NCBI GenBank assembly: GCA_018821985.1
Contig: JAHJKP010000003.1
Span: 62,001 to 126,000, forward strand
Source: Pseudomonadota bacterium
Lineage (GTDB): Bacteria; Desulfobacterota; Desulfobulbia; Desulfobulbales; Desulfocapsaceae
Direction: 5' to 3'
Length of the DNA: 64,000 bases
The position numbers were made by a program, and so were the translations under genes. The notes under the pieces are model-generated. The model had not been told where the DNA came from, did no database searches, and saw only the letters and a program-made list of their open reading frames with translations. Positions 52,513-60,947 of the stretch are shown one piece after another (positions within the stretch are counted from its first letter, which is position 1; each line of letters opens with the position of its first letter).

Positions 52513-54021
52513 ATGCTCCTCATCTATCCCCCCCTGGCCAAACCCTGTGAAGCCCCGGCCGGCATTGCCCAGCTGGCCGGTTCCCTGCTTGGCCATGGCC
52601 TGACCAGCTGCACCCTGCTGGATGCCAACCTTGAAGGGCAGCTCCATCTCCTGAGCCAGCAGCCACTGACAGATGACACCTGGACCAGACGCGCCTACCG
52701 GGCCATAGACGACAACCTGAAGAGGATGCGCAGCCCTGAGATCTACACCAATCCGGCGCGATATCAACGGGCCGTGGCCGATATCAACCGCCTGCTGGAA
52801 CAAGTGGGAGTAAAGCAAGAGCTGGTCCTGAATCTCGCCAATTATCAGGACCCCTCCGTGTCCCCGCTCAAAAGCGCTGACCTGCTGCGCTGTGGTGCAG
52901 ATCCTGAACATAATATCTTCTACCCCTGGTTTGCCGAACGGCTGAGCCGGATTCTAGAGAACACCAACCCGCAGATGGTTGGCCTTTCCCTCAATTACCT
53001 GAGCCAGGCCCCCACCACCTTTGCCATGATCGGTTTTCTCAAAAAGATTGCGCCGGAACTGCCCATCGTCACCGGGGGCGGGCTGATCACCTCCTGGCTG
53101 CGCAACCCGGCCTGGAACAATCCCTTTGCTGGGCTCATCGACCATCTGGTGGCAGGTCCCGGTGAAGAGCCCCTGCTGAAACTCCTGGGGATCGAAGACA
53201 ATGGCCAACACCAGACACCCGACTTCCAGGATCTCCACCAGCAAGAATATCTGGCGCCGGGATTCATCCTCCCCTACGCCGCATCGTCCGGCTGCTACTG
53301 GAACAGGTGCTCGTTCTGCCCGGAAAAGGCCGAGGAAAACCCCTATCATTCCCTCTCTGCGGACAGGGTCGTGGAGGATCTTGCCACCCTCTGCCGAAAG
53401 ACAGAGCCTGCCATCATCCATTTTCTCGACAACGCCATTGCCCCGGCCCTGATGCGCAGACTGACCGAAACACCCCCGGCCGCCTCATGGTATGGATTTG
53501 CCAGGGTCAGCCCCCTGCTCACTGACCCGGAATTCTGCCGCAGGCTGCGCCAGTCCGGCTGCCTGATGCTGAAGCTGGGTATCGAGTCCGGCGACCAGGG
53601 TGTGCTCGATGCCATGGACAAGGGTATTGATCTGCAGATGGTGGCCCAAACCTTGTCTGCACTTGAGCAGGCAGGCATTGCCACCTATGTCTATCTTCTC
53701 TTCGGCACCCCGTCAGAAGGGCTGGCTCAGGCACGCAAGACCCTGGACTTTGTGGTCAAACATCAAAAGGCTATCACCTTCCTCAACCTTGCCGTCTTTA
53801 ATATGCCGGTATGCAGCCCTGAAGCCCAAGATCTGCATACACAAGATTTCTATGAGGGCGACCTCTCCCTCTACAGCGACTTTGTGCATCCGCAGGGCTG
53901 GGGACGCAAGGCAATCCGCACCTTTCTGGACAAGGAGTTCAAGCGCCACCCGGCCATCATCCCCATCCTCCAGCGGGATCCCCCCATCTTCACCTCAAAC
54001 CATGCACCATTTATGCTCTAA
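52513..54021 (+). CDS. radical SAM protein, B12-binding-domain type
   Basis: A 502-residue radical SAM enzyme. The N-terminus MLLIYPPLAKPCEAPAGIAQ and the region up to about 240 resemble the cobalamin-binding domain of B12-dependent radical SAM proteins, with LLDANLEG in place of the standard DxHxxG loop. The cluster motif is GCYWNRCSFC (about residue 260), with four rather than three residues between the first two cysteines; GCYW-x-RCxFC variants exist in this group. LKLGIESGDQGVLDAM and VYLLFGTPSEG follow. The substrate is unknown. ATG 52513 is chosen because it begins the conserved strand; TTG 52456 is another option. Confidence 0.8.
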   Translation: MLLIYPPLAKPCEAPAGIAQLAGSLLGHGLTSCTLLDANLEGQLHLLSQQPLTDDTWTRRAYRAIDDNLKRMRSPEIYTNPARYQRAVADINRLLEQVGVKQELVLNLANYQDPSVSPLKSADLLRCGADPEHNIFYPWFAERLSRILENTNPQMVGLSLNYLSQAPTTFAMIGFLKKIAPELPIVTGGGLITSWLRNPAWNNPFAGLIDHLVAGPGEEPLLKLLGIEDNGQHQTPDFQDLHQQEYLAPGFILPYAASSGCYWNRCSFCPEKAEENPYHSLSADRVVEDLATLCRKTEPAIIHFLDNAIAPALMRRLTETPPAASWYGFARVSPLLTDPEFCRRLRQSGCLMLKLGIESGDQGVLDAMDKGIDLQMVAQTLSALEQAGIATYVYLLFGTPSEGLAQARKTLDFVVKHQKAITFLNLAVFNMPVCSPEAQDLHTQDFYEGDLSLYSDFVHPQGWGRKAIRTFLDKEFKRHPAIIPILQRDPPIFTSNHAPFML

Positions 54022-54039
54022 CCCCGATACAACGGGATA

Positions 54040-54099
54040 AGTGCCTTTCTCAGATTATTTTCTTGAGGGAAAAAACAAGAAAATAATCTGTAAGGCACT
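54040..54099. repeat. long hairpin between the radical SAM and HI0933-type genes
   Basis: CAGATTATTTTCTTG (54051-54065) and CAAGAAAATAATCTG (54076-54090) are perfect inverted copies, with outer AGTGCC/GGCACT arms adding to the stem. The outer sequence, inverted, begins AGTGCCTTA, similar to GGTGCCGTA of copy 2, so it may be a diverged family member. It could also shield the 3' end of the upstream mRNA. Confidence 0.65.
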
Positions 54100-54129
54100 A
54101 AAAAATAATGAAACAGGAAACAGAATAAA

Positions 54130-55383
54130 ATGAATAAACGAAAAGTCATCGTCATCGGCGGCGGCGCGGCAGGGTTGATGGCAGCCGGACAGGCAGCAGC
54201 AGCTGGCGCCGATGTTCTCATCCTCGAGAAGATGAAACGTCCCGGCCGCAAGATCTGCATCACCGGCAAGGGGCGCTGCAACATCACCAATATCGCTGGA
54301 ATCAAGGAGTTCATCGACCACTTTGGCTCCAATGGCCGCTTCCTGCGCCAGGCCTTCTCCCGCTTTTTTGCCCCGGAGCTGATGAGCTTCCTCGAGCAGC
54401 AGGGATTGGAGTTAGTGAGTGAGAGAGGCGGACGGGTCTTCCCGGCCAGCGGCAAGGCTCCAGACGTAGTCAAGGTCTTTCAGCATTGGTTGCAGAAAAA
54501 CGGGGTCCAGATCAAGACTGAGTCCAGGGTTGAACTCCTGCTGACCACCAATGGAGCGGTCAGCGGTGTGTTGTGCAAGGATGAAGCCCTGGGCTGCGAT
54601 GCGGTGATCCTGGCCACCGGCGGCGCCTCCTACGCGGCCACCGGATCAACAGGGGATGGCTATCGATTGGCGGCAGCGGTCGGTCACACCATCATCCCCA
54701 TCAGGCCGGCGCTGGTGCCCCTGGAGATTGGTGGCGACCTGACAGCACTGATGGACGGCCTTGATCTGCGCAATATTAATGTGCGGCTGCTTAAAAATGG
54801 CAAGCGCTGCCGACAGGCCTTTGGCGAGATGAGTTTCACCAAATTCGGGGTCACCGGACCGGTGATCCTGACTCTGAGCGGCGAAGTGGTGGACGGCCTG
54901 CGCAGAGATGACAAGATGGCCCTCTCCATCGACCTGAAACCGGCGCTCGATGAGCAGAAGCTAGAGGCCCGCCTGCTCCGTGATCTGGAGAGCCGCAGCA
55001 AGGAGCCAATCCACAGCCTCCTGCGCGGCCTGCTTCCCCGCGTGATGATCCCGGTCTGCCTGAAGCTCACCGAGATCCCTGAAGATCGTCTTGCCAGCCA
55101 GGTCACGGCCAAGGAGCGCAAACGTCTGAAGAGCTGGCTCAAGGATTTCCGCCTGGAAATCAGCGGCCATCGCCCCTTCACCGAGGCCATCATTACCGCA
55201 GGCGGGGTCGATCTGAAAGAGGTGGATCCGCGAACCATGGAGTCACGCAAGGCCCGTGGACTCTATCTGGCAGGAGAGGTTCTCGATATCCAGGGCGATA
55301 CCGGCGGCTATAACCTGCAGGCTGCCTTTTCAACGGGCTGGCTGGCCGGACGCGCGGCTGCCCTTGGGCCTGATGCCAAGTAA
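54130..55383 (+). CDS. HI0933/YhiN-family FAD-dependent oxidoreductase
   Basis: A 417-residue flavoprotein of the HI0933-like (BaiN/YhiN) group. The FAD loop is VIVIGGGAAGLMAAGQAAAAGADVLILEK; ITGKGRCNITN is a family hallmark near residue 48, and ILATGGASYAATGSTGDGY and the C-terminal GLYLAGEVLDIQGDTGGYNLQAAFSTG are also conserved. The physiological substrate of most members is unknown; some relatives reduce bile-acid intermediates, which is not expected here. It is downstream of the radical SAM gene on the same strand, with a long hairpin in the 108-nt gap. Confidence 0.9.
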   Translation: MNKRKVIVIGGGAAGLMAAGQAAAAGADVLILEKMKRPGRKICITGKGRCNITNIAGIKEFIDHFGSNGRFLRQAFSRFFAPELMSFLEQQGLELVSERGGRVFPASGKAPDVVKVFQHWLQKNGVQIKTESRVELLLTTNGAVSGVLCKDEALGCDAVILATGGASYAATGSTGDGYRLAAAVGHTIIPIRPALVPLEIGGDLTALMDGLDLRNINVRLLKNGKRCRQAFGEMSFTKFGVTGPVILTLSGEVVDGLRRDDKMALSIDLKPALDEQKLEARLLRDLESRSKEPIHSLLRGLLPRVMIPVCLKLTEIPEDRLASQVTAKERKRLKSWLKDFRLEISGHRPFTEAIITAGGVDLKEVDPRTMESRKARGLYLAGEVLDIQGDTGGYNLQAAFSTGWLAGRAAALGPDAK

Positions 55384-55481
55384 TTTCAGGCCAATTTTCT
55401 CGAGGAAGATCCGGCCCTTTCTTGTTCCTCAGGAGACCAAGACAAACAGCCTTGAGAGATGACAGCAATTAAAACATGGCC

Positions 55482-55886
55482 TTACTTCCGCACCGACACA
55501 GGCTGCATCTCATCATCGACGGCAACAAAGGTAAAGAGCCCTTCAATCGCCTTTTTCCGGCTCTCGTTATGCTCATCATACTCGTCATACATCTGCTCAA
55601 GATAAACGGTCACCCGGACCTGCAGGCTGGTGTTGCCCACCTTCACCACCCGGCCCACCAACTCGACAAAGGTGCCGGCCGGGATCGGATGCTTGAATTC
55701 AATGCGGTCCGAGCAGACCGTCACCATCTTCTGCCGGCTGAAACGAGTGGCGGTGATGAAGGCAGCCTCGTCCATCCATTGCAGGGCCGTGCCGCCAAAC
55801 AGGGTCGCATAATGATTGGTGGTGTTAGGGAACACCGCCTTGGTAATTCTCGTTTCCGAAGCCTCTATTTTTTCTTCGCTGGACAT
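55482..55886 (-). CDS. acyl-CoA thioesterase, YciA-like hotdog fold
   Basis: A 134-residue hotdog thioesterase that hydrolyses acyl-CoA. FPNTTNHYATLFGGTALQWMDEAAFITATR is the conserved start, with the N-x-x-G-T-L-F-G-G-like element and the acidic residue of the active site. VCSDRIEFKHPIPAGTFVELVGRV follows. Chain-length preference cannot be read. ATG 55886 has GAGG 5-8 nt upstream. It is a lone minus-strand gene, convergent with the HI0933-type gene; the 295 nt upstream of it (55887-56181) hold nothing recognisable. Confidence 0.9.
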   Translation of the reverse strand: MSSEEKIEASETRITKAVFPNTTNHYATLFGGTALQWMDEAAFITATRFSRQKMVTVCSDRIEFKHPIPAGTFVELVGRVVKVGNTSLQVRVTVYLEQMYDEYDEHNESRKKAIEGLFTFVAVDDEMQPVSVRK

Positions 55887-56181
55887 GACAACCTCATGGG
55901 AAGTAATGGAAAGAACACATTCACCTGCAGGCCGCAACAGCCTTGGGCGTTGAAAGCAGTAGTCTCAATGGTATGGTTACCTGCCACCAATATCCCTGAG
56001 GCCGAAATCTGACAATAAGGAAACGATATAAAAAAAACCGCAGCAACGCAGATAAAATTTAATAAACCGAATGAAGTCTCTTTTACAAAAATGGCTGGAA
56101 TATCATTTAGTAAGTGGCAAAAACATTACGACACAGAACAATCGTCCGCCAAAACATTGATCAAGCAGAAGGGCTTGCCGA

Positions 56182-58236
56182 TCAGACCTTGTTTACCCGG
56201 CACATGAAGGTGCGTTGGCCCGGGGTGCCGGTGATGGGGTTGCGGGTATCATCATCGGTAAGGGTATTGAGGTTCCAGTCGGCCTTGTAATCGCCCCAGC
56301 CCCAGGCGATACGCACCGAGCCGGGGTGGACCACGGATGACACCTTGGCCGGCATGGTGATAGTGCCTTTCGGGGTGGTGATCTGCAGCTGGTCGCCATC
56401 CTCAATCTGCTGTTGTGCCGCATCAAGAGGATGGACATCGACCACGCAGCCCTCCTCATTCTTGAGCAAGGCGGGGATGGTACGGTACTGGGAATTGGTG
56501 AAGCGGATATCGCGACGGCCGCTGATCCCGATCAGGGGAAATTCTGCCTGCTGTGCGTCAAAGCTGATGGCGGCCTTTTCCGGAAAGCCATCAGCATAGG
56601 GCAGCCCGGCATGGCCGTTTTCCTGGAGCCTGAGGGAAAAAAATTCAAACTTACCGGATGGGGTGGCAAAGCCGTCCTGCCGGTACTTTTCATGGCGCAG
56701 GACTTCCACCCGTACTCCGTCAGCTTCCTGCCGCAATTGCTCAACGCTGACACCAGCCGGTGCCAGTTGATCATCAATGGCCGCTTCGGCGCTGTGCCAT
56801 GGAAACTCATGTTCAAGACCGATCCGGCGCCCCAGCTCAAAGACGATCTTCCAGTCGGGCCACGACTGACCCACGGGTTCGATGACCTGATTCTGGAGGA
56901 TGATCGGGTTGTTGCGGGTGGCGGACCGGTTCAGTTGCGTCTTTTCAAAACAACCGGCGGCCGGCAGGATCACATCGGCCAGATCGGCGGTTCTGGTCAT
57001 GAATAGATCAATGACCACCAGAAATTCCAGCTCCTCCATGGCACGCTGGGCCCGGCTGGAGTCGGCCATGGTCACCACCGGATTGCCGGCCTGGACCACC
57101 AGCATCTTCAGGCCATACGGCTTCTGGTCGAGAATGGCATCCACCACGCAGGACTGGACCTGATTGCCCCACGTCTCGCTGAAGGTATTAAAAAGAGGGT
57201 AGGCAGCGGTGATCGGCGTAACGCCTACAGGCAGTCTGTCGCGGGCCTGGAGGGGGCGCAAGGGGATAGCTTGGGGCAGGACATCGCCGCCTGGCCGGTC
57301 AATATTGCCGGTGAGTCCGCGCAGGCAGGCTACGGCGCGGGTGGACTGGAAGATATCAAGCTGCATGTCCAGTCCGTTGCCGTCGATCAGACAGGCAGGC
57401 TTGGTAGTGGCGTAGAGACGGGCAGCCTCCCGGACCCGTTGCGGATCAAGCCAGATGCCGGGGGCAATGGTATTGATGGCATATCTGCCGGCCACCTCCC
57501 GCAGCTGCTCAAAGCCGGTGGTAAATCCCTCGATGAATTCCTGATCATGGAGGTTCTGGCTGATGATCTCATTGATCATGGCCATGGCCAGCAGGCCGTC
57601 ATGACCGGGTTTGATCTGCAGCCAGATGTCGGCTTTTCTGGCCAGTGGGGTCTGAATCGGGTCCACCACAATGAGCTTGGCGCCATTGCTGACGGCATGG
57701 TTGATGGCATCAGCCACACCCAGGGTGGTATCGGCGTCATGCTTGCCCCAGACCAGGATGCACTTGGCCTTGGAGGCCTCGGGAAAGGCCATGGCCCCAT
57801 AGGTATAGGTGTGGGCCATCTCCCGGGCCACAAAGCAGATGGAACCGTTGCCGATGGTATTGGGGGAGCCATAACAGTTCATCAAGCGGTTGGCGTAATC
57901 CCAAGGGGATCCCCAATCCGCGGCCATGCCCCGCAGCCAGCCGACAGCTTCGGGCCGGGCCTGCCCTTGGTAGTGTTTGAAGCGTGATGCCACCAGGTCC
58001 AGGGCCTCATCCCAGCTTGCCTGACGAAAGGCACCATCCTTTTGTCTGATCAGCGGGGTGGTGAGGCGTTTATCGGAATAGACGATATCCGCTGCCGCCT
58101 GTAACTTCAGACAGGGGCTGCGTTTATCCTGACTGAGGAAAGATTTGCGCTGGGCCGATACCAGTTTACCGGCAACGACTTCTACCTCCACCGGGCAGCA
58201 GGAGGAACACATCCGACAGACAGTATCTTTCTTCAT
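56182..58236 (-). CDS. molybdopterin-dependent oxidoreductase, stand-alone
   Basis: A 684-residue DMSO-reductase-family enzyme with a bis-MGD cofactor. The N-terminal CRMCSSCCPVEV plus SPCLK (about residue 41) would bind a [4Fe-4S] cluster. NGSICFVAREMAHTYTYG is at the place of the metal ligand, which suggests Cys to Mo or W. Typical later parts are GGDVLPQ, QAGNPVVTMADS, LADVILPAAGCFEKT and the MGD-binding RRDIRFTNSQYRTIP. No Tat signal is seen and no electron-transfer or anchor subunit is encoded next to it, so it is probably a soluble cytoplasmic enzyme. The substrate is unknown. It follows a methyltransferase gene by 12 nt. Confidence 0.87.
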   Translation of the reverse strand: MKKDTVCRMCSSCCPVEVEVVAGKLVSAQRKSFLSQDKRSPCLKLQAAADIVYSDKRLTTPLIRQKDGAFRQASWDEALDLVASRFKHYQGQARPEAVGWLRGMAADWGSPWDYANRLMNCYGSPNTIGNGSICFVAREMAHTYTYGAMAFPEASKAKCILVWGKHDADTTLGVADAINHAVSNGAKLIVVDPIQTPLARKADIWLQIKPGHDGLLAMAMINEIISQNLHDQEFIEGFTTGFEQLREVAGRYAINTIAPGIWLDPQRVREAARLYATTKPACLIDGNGLDMQLDIFQSTRAVACLRGLTGNIDRPGGDVLPQAIPLRPLQARDRLPVGVTPITAAYPLFNTFSETWGNQVQSCVVDAILDQKPYGLKMLVVQAGNPVVTMADSSRAQRAMEELEFLVVIDLFMTRTADLADVILPAAGCFEKTQLNRSATRNNPIILQNQVIEPVGQSWPDWKIVFELGRRIGLEHEFPWHSAEAAIDDQLAPAGVSVEQLRQEADGVRVEVLRHEKYRQDGFATPSGKFEFFSLRLQENGHAGLPYADGFPEKAAISFDAQQAEFPLIGISGRRDIRFTNSQYRTIPALLKNEEGCVVDVHPLDAAQQQIEDGDQLQITTPKGTITMPAKVSSVVHPGSVRIAWGWGDYKADWNLNTLTDDDTRNPITGTPGQRTFMCRVNKV

Positions 58237-58248
58237 GACAACCTCGTT

Positions 58249-59184
58249 TTATCGTGCGGCCTTGATAAAGCAACTCCTGATCAATTCGTAATGATTGCTG
58301 TGCGTGCGGATCTTCCACCAGACATGGTCCCGCTTGGTCACCTGCCAACCAGGGGAGAGTCCTTCTTGGCCATGGCGCAGGATGGCCAAGATATTATCCA
58401 ATCCCTTACCGGCAAAGGGACCATCCTCCTTGCCCCCGAGCCACTGGTCAATCTCTGCCGCCTCGGTGGACCAGGAAAAGGGATCGGAGAGGAGCAGCTG
58501 ACTTCCCGAGGTAGCGGCGACCCGGTTGATTTCCTGCAGGTGATTGTTGGGAAAAGGCAATTTGTCGACCAGATTGAGAGAGGCGACAGATCTTGCCGTG
58601 TGTGCGGCAAAGGGAAGACGCTGGGCATCGGCGACGATAAACTCCACGCGCTCCGGCTGCCACTGTGCGGGCCGACGGATGACCACCTCCCGGCCGAGCA
58701 GGCCTTCATCCTTGAGGGTAAAGCGCAACTCGCCCTCCTGCATGAATCGGCGGGCCGTTTTGACAAAGGCCAGTGATTTGTCAACACCAACGGCCAGATC
58801 ACATTTGGAGCTCATCTCAAAGGTGAAACGGCCGACGGCTCCGCCCAGATCCAGGGCCATCCCACCATGCGGTTCCATGAGTCCGGCCCACTGTTGATAG
58901 GCATAGGTGGCCTGCTCATCAGCGAGCAGGTCACCGTAATGACTCCACAAATAGGAAGAGACCACCTCCTCCTGTTCATACCTGTTGGTCTGGCGCTCAT
59001 CTTGCCGGCCCGAATCGAGAAAGGCGATGCCCTGCCGGATGGGGAAACGGCTGTCACAGTGCAGACAGGTCAAGGTGCCGGCAATAATATCCTCCCCCTC
59101 ATCCGACCCGATATCCAATTGCAGTCCATGTTCCCGGGGCAGACAGGTGGGACAGATCAGCCTGCTGACCAGATGCTTTTTCAT
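58249..59184 (-). CDS. SAM-dependent methyltransferase with Trm112-like zinc domain
   Basis: A 311-residue protein. The N-terminus has ICPTC and CLHC pairs (about residues 10-45) like the Trm112 zinc domain, then a Rossmann methyltransferase: MALDLGGAVGRFTFEMSS (motif I, near 108), AVGVDKSLAF, FIVADAQRLPFAA and VASLNLVDKLPFP. The substrate is not known. It is 12 nt upstream of the molybdopterin oxidoreductase gene, so the two are probably expressed together, with a possible role in one pathway or in cofactor or product modification. ATG 59184 (MKKHLVSRLICPTC) is chosen over 59232 because it begins right before the zinc domain. Confidence 0.82.
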   Translation of the reverse strand: MKKHLVSRLICPTCLPREHGLQLDIGSDEGEDIIAGTLTCLHCDSRFPIRQGIAFLDSGRQDERQTNRYEQEEVVSSYLWSHYGDLLADEQATYAYQQWAGLMEPHGGMALDLGGAVGRFTFEMSSKCDLAVGVDKSLAFVKTARRFMQEGELRFTLKDEGLLGREVVIRRPAQWQPERVEFIVADAQRLPFAAHTARSVASLNLVDKLPFPNNHLQEINRVAATSGSQLLLSDPFSWSTEAAEIDQWLGGKEDGPFAGKGLDNILAILRHGQEGLSPGWQVTKRDHVWWKIRTHSNHYELIRSCFIKAAR

Positions 59185-59282
59185 GAATGCTTCCCGTTTG
59201 TTCCCTAAAGACAGGGGGTACGGCCATGCCAAAGTTGCAACAGGACCTATTTACTTTAAAAAATGAAAGATGACTGCTGCGT

Positions 59283-59711
59283 TCAACAAATCGCCACCAG
59301 CTCCAGATCAAAGATCAGATCCTGTCCGGCCAATGGCGGATTGGCATCGAGATAGATATGGGTATCACTGATCTCTCGCACGGTCACCATCATGATCTCA
59401 CCGTTGGCCCCGCCCACCTCCAGCTTCTGACCGACCTCAGGGCTGAAATCCGGCGGTACCTGCTCAAGGGGCACTTCCATGACCATGTTCGGATCATGGG
59501 CGCCATAGGCCTTATCCACCGGGATGGCAACCGTCTTTTTCTCGCCCAGCACCATGCCGATCAGGGCCTCATCAAAACCCTGAATCACATGGCCGCTGCC
59601 AAGGACAACCTCAAGGGGTTCACGCCCATCCGAGGAATCAAAGACCGTCCCATCATCAAGTTTGCCAGTGTACTTCACCTTCACCTTATTCCCTTTCTTT
59701 GCCTGTGTCAT
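59283..59711 (-). CDS. FKBP-type peptidyl-prolyl isomerase, SlyD-like
   Basis: A 142-residue FKBP-type prolyl isomerase. KVKYTGKLDDGTVFDSSDGREPLEVVLGSG is the FKBP start, and an inserted flap (YGAHDPNMVMEVPLEQVPPDFSPEVGQKLE) is typical of the SlyD/FKPA-like short group. It ends NPPLAGQDLIFDLELV. There is no His-rich metal-binding tail as in E. coli SlyD. ATG 59711 has GGAG 6 nt upstream; ATG 59723 is the other candidate. It probably helps folding in the cytoplasm. It is followed at 59.2 kb by the methyltransferase and molybdoenzyme genes on the same strand. Confidence 0.9.
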   Translation of the reverse strand: MTQAKKGNKVKVKYTGKLDDGTVFDSSDGREPLEVVLGSGHVIQGFDEALIGMVLGEKKTVAIPVDKAYGAHDPNMVMEVPLEQVPPDFSPEVGQKLEVGGANGEIMMVTVREISDTHIYLDANPPLAGQDLIFDLELVAIC

Positions 59712-59818
59712 ATTCCACTCCATTCATGATATTTCAGACCCGTAGGTCCATTCTGATTTCGATTTAACCGGACCACCATAGCACATATCGCCTGATAATG
59801 GTAGCCGGGGCAGTCACT

Positions 59819-60346
59819 TTAGGGGATGCCTCCCAGCAGACCCGCGCCAGCCTGAATGATCGCAGCACAGATCTCGGCCAGACTCTTGCCACCACACTCT
59901 ATCCTGATATCCGCATGGCTGAGATACAGCGGCTGGCGATCGGCAAAGAGCTGGGCAAAGCTCTGGCCCTCTTCCCGCGCCAGCCCTCTGGTCGCCACAT
60001 CGCCCACCCTCGCCTCCAGGACCGCAAGGGGCACGTCGAGGTAGACCACCAGGCCGCTCTGCTGCAGGTGCTTCATGCCCGCCGCGCCATAGACCGCACT
60101 GCCGCCGGTGGCAATCACATGGCGCTGCAGGTCAAGACCGAGGAGAATCCTCTCCTCCAGCAGACGAAACCAGGCAGCCCCGTGCTGATCCACAAGTTCC
60201 TGCAGGGACTGCTGCTGATCGGCCTCAATGAGCTCATCCACATCCACAAAGCCATAGGACAAGATCCGGGCCAGCAGGGGGCCGACCGTACTCTTCCCGG
60301 CGCCGGCCATCCCGATCAAAACAAGATTCGTTTTTTGTGCAGACAT
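59819..60346 (-). CDS. aroK: shikimate kinase
   Basis: AroK phosphorylates shikimate with ATP, the step before AroA. The Walker A loop is LIGMAGAGKSTVG, the shikimate site has FVDVDELIE, and HVIATGGSAVY and the lid RGLAREEGQSFAQLFADRQPLY follow; here GMAGAGKST replaces the usual GxxGxGKS. At about 175 aa it is the normal size. ATG 60346 was taken because MSAQKTNLVLIGM starts directly at the first strand; ATG 60364 would add six residues. It is separated from aroDEA by about 35 kb. Confidence 0.85.
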   Translation of the reverse strand: MSAQKTNLVLIGMAGAGKSTVGPLLARILSYGFVDVDELIEADQQQSLQELVDQHGAAWFRLLEERILLGLDLQRHVIATGGSAVYGAAGMKHLQQSGLVVYLDVPLAVLEARVGDVATRGLAREEGQSFAQLFADRQPLYLSHADIRIECGGKSLAEICAAIIQAGAGLLGGIP

Positions 60347-60423
60347 GATATGGTACACACTCATTCAGATGACAAGCCGCCTTTCAAAAATAACCATCAT
60401 ATCAGACCACTCTCATCGGCTCC

Positions 60424-60480
60424 ATAAGGAGCCGTAACGAAATTATCAGATATCTAATGGGTATTCCGTAACGGCTTCTA
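60424..60480. repeat. palindromic intergenic element, copy 4
   Basis: The left end AAGGAGCCGTAACGAAAT (60426-60443) and right end ATTCCGTAACGGCTTCTA (60463-60480) are imperfect inverted copies around 19 nt. It lies in the gap between the divergent aroK and arfB genes, about 30 nt before arfB. The left end is an exact inverted match to copy 3, and the right end resembles copy 1. Confidence 0.75.
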
Positions 60481-60512
60481 AAAAAATCTACCAGACGCAA
60501 AAAGAAATCGCC

Positions 60513-60923
60513 ATGTTCCAGGTAACAAGCACCATAAGCATCCCGGATGATGAAATCGAGTTCCATTTTATCCGGGCCAGCGGGTCCGGGGGCCAGAATG
60601 TCAACAAGGTCGCCAGCGCCGTCCATCTGCGTTTTGACATCCCTAACTCCTCCCTGCCCGACAGCTGCAAGGAACGGCTGCTGGCCCTCGGTGATCAGCG
60701 GCTGACCCAGAACGGGGTTATCATCATCAAGGCCCAGCAATACCGGACCCAGGAACAAAACAAGGAAGATGCCCTGAATAGGCTCAGCCGGATCATCAAG
60801 GATGCCATGGTGGTAGCCAAGCACCGCCGCCCGACGCGGCCCGGGAAAAACGCCAGAAAGAAGCGAACGGACCTGAAGACGCAACGGGGGGCAACCAAGG
60901 CCCTGCGCAAGAAGGTGGGCTGA
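60513..60923 (+). CDS. arfB: peptidyl-tRNA hydrolase ArfB (YaeJ), ribosome rescue
   Basis: ArfB rescues stalled ribosomes by hydrolysing peptidyl-tRNA when the mRNA has no stop codon. The 136-residue protein has the GGQ loop in IRASGSGGQNVNKVAS, as in release factors, and a basic C-terminal tail (RRPTRPGKNARKKRTDLKTQRGATKALRKK) that enters the mRNA channel. The length and layout match. It is preceded by palindromic element copy 4, and a SprT-like gene begins 24 nt after it. Confidence 0.95.
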   Translation: MFQVTSTISIPDDEIEFHFIRASGSGGQNVNKVASAVHLRFDIPNSSLPDSCKERLLALGDQRLTQNGVIIIKAQQYRTQEQNKEDALNRLSRIIKDAMVVAKHRRPTRPGKNARKKRTDLKTQRGATKALRKKVG

Positions 60924-60947
60924 CAGCCTGAAAAGGATAGAACAACG

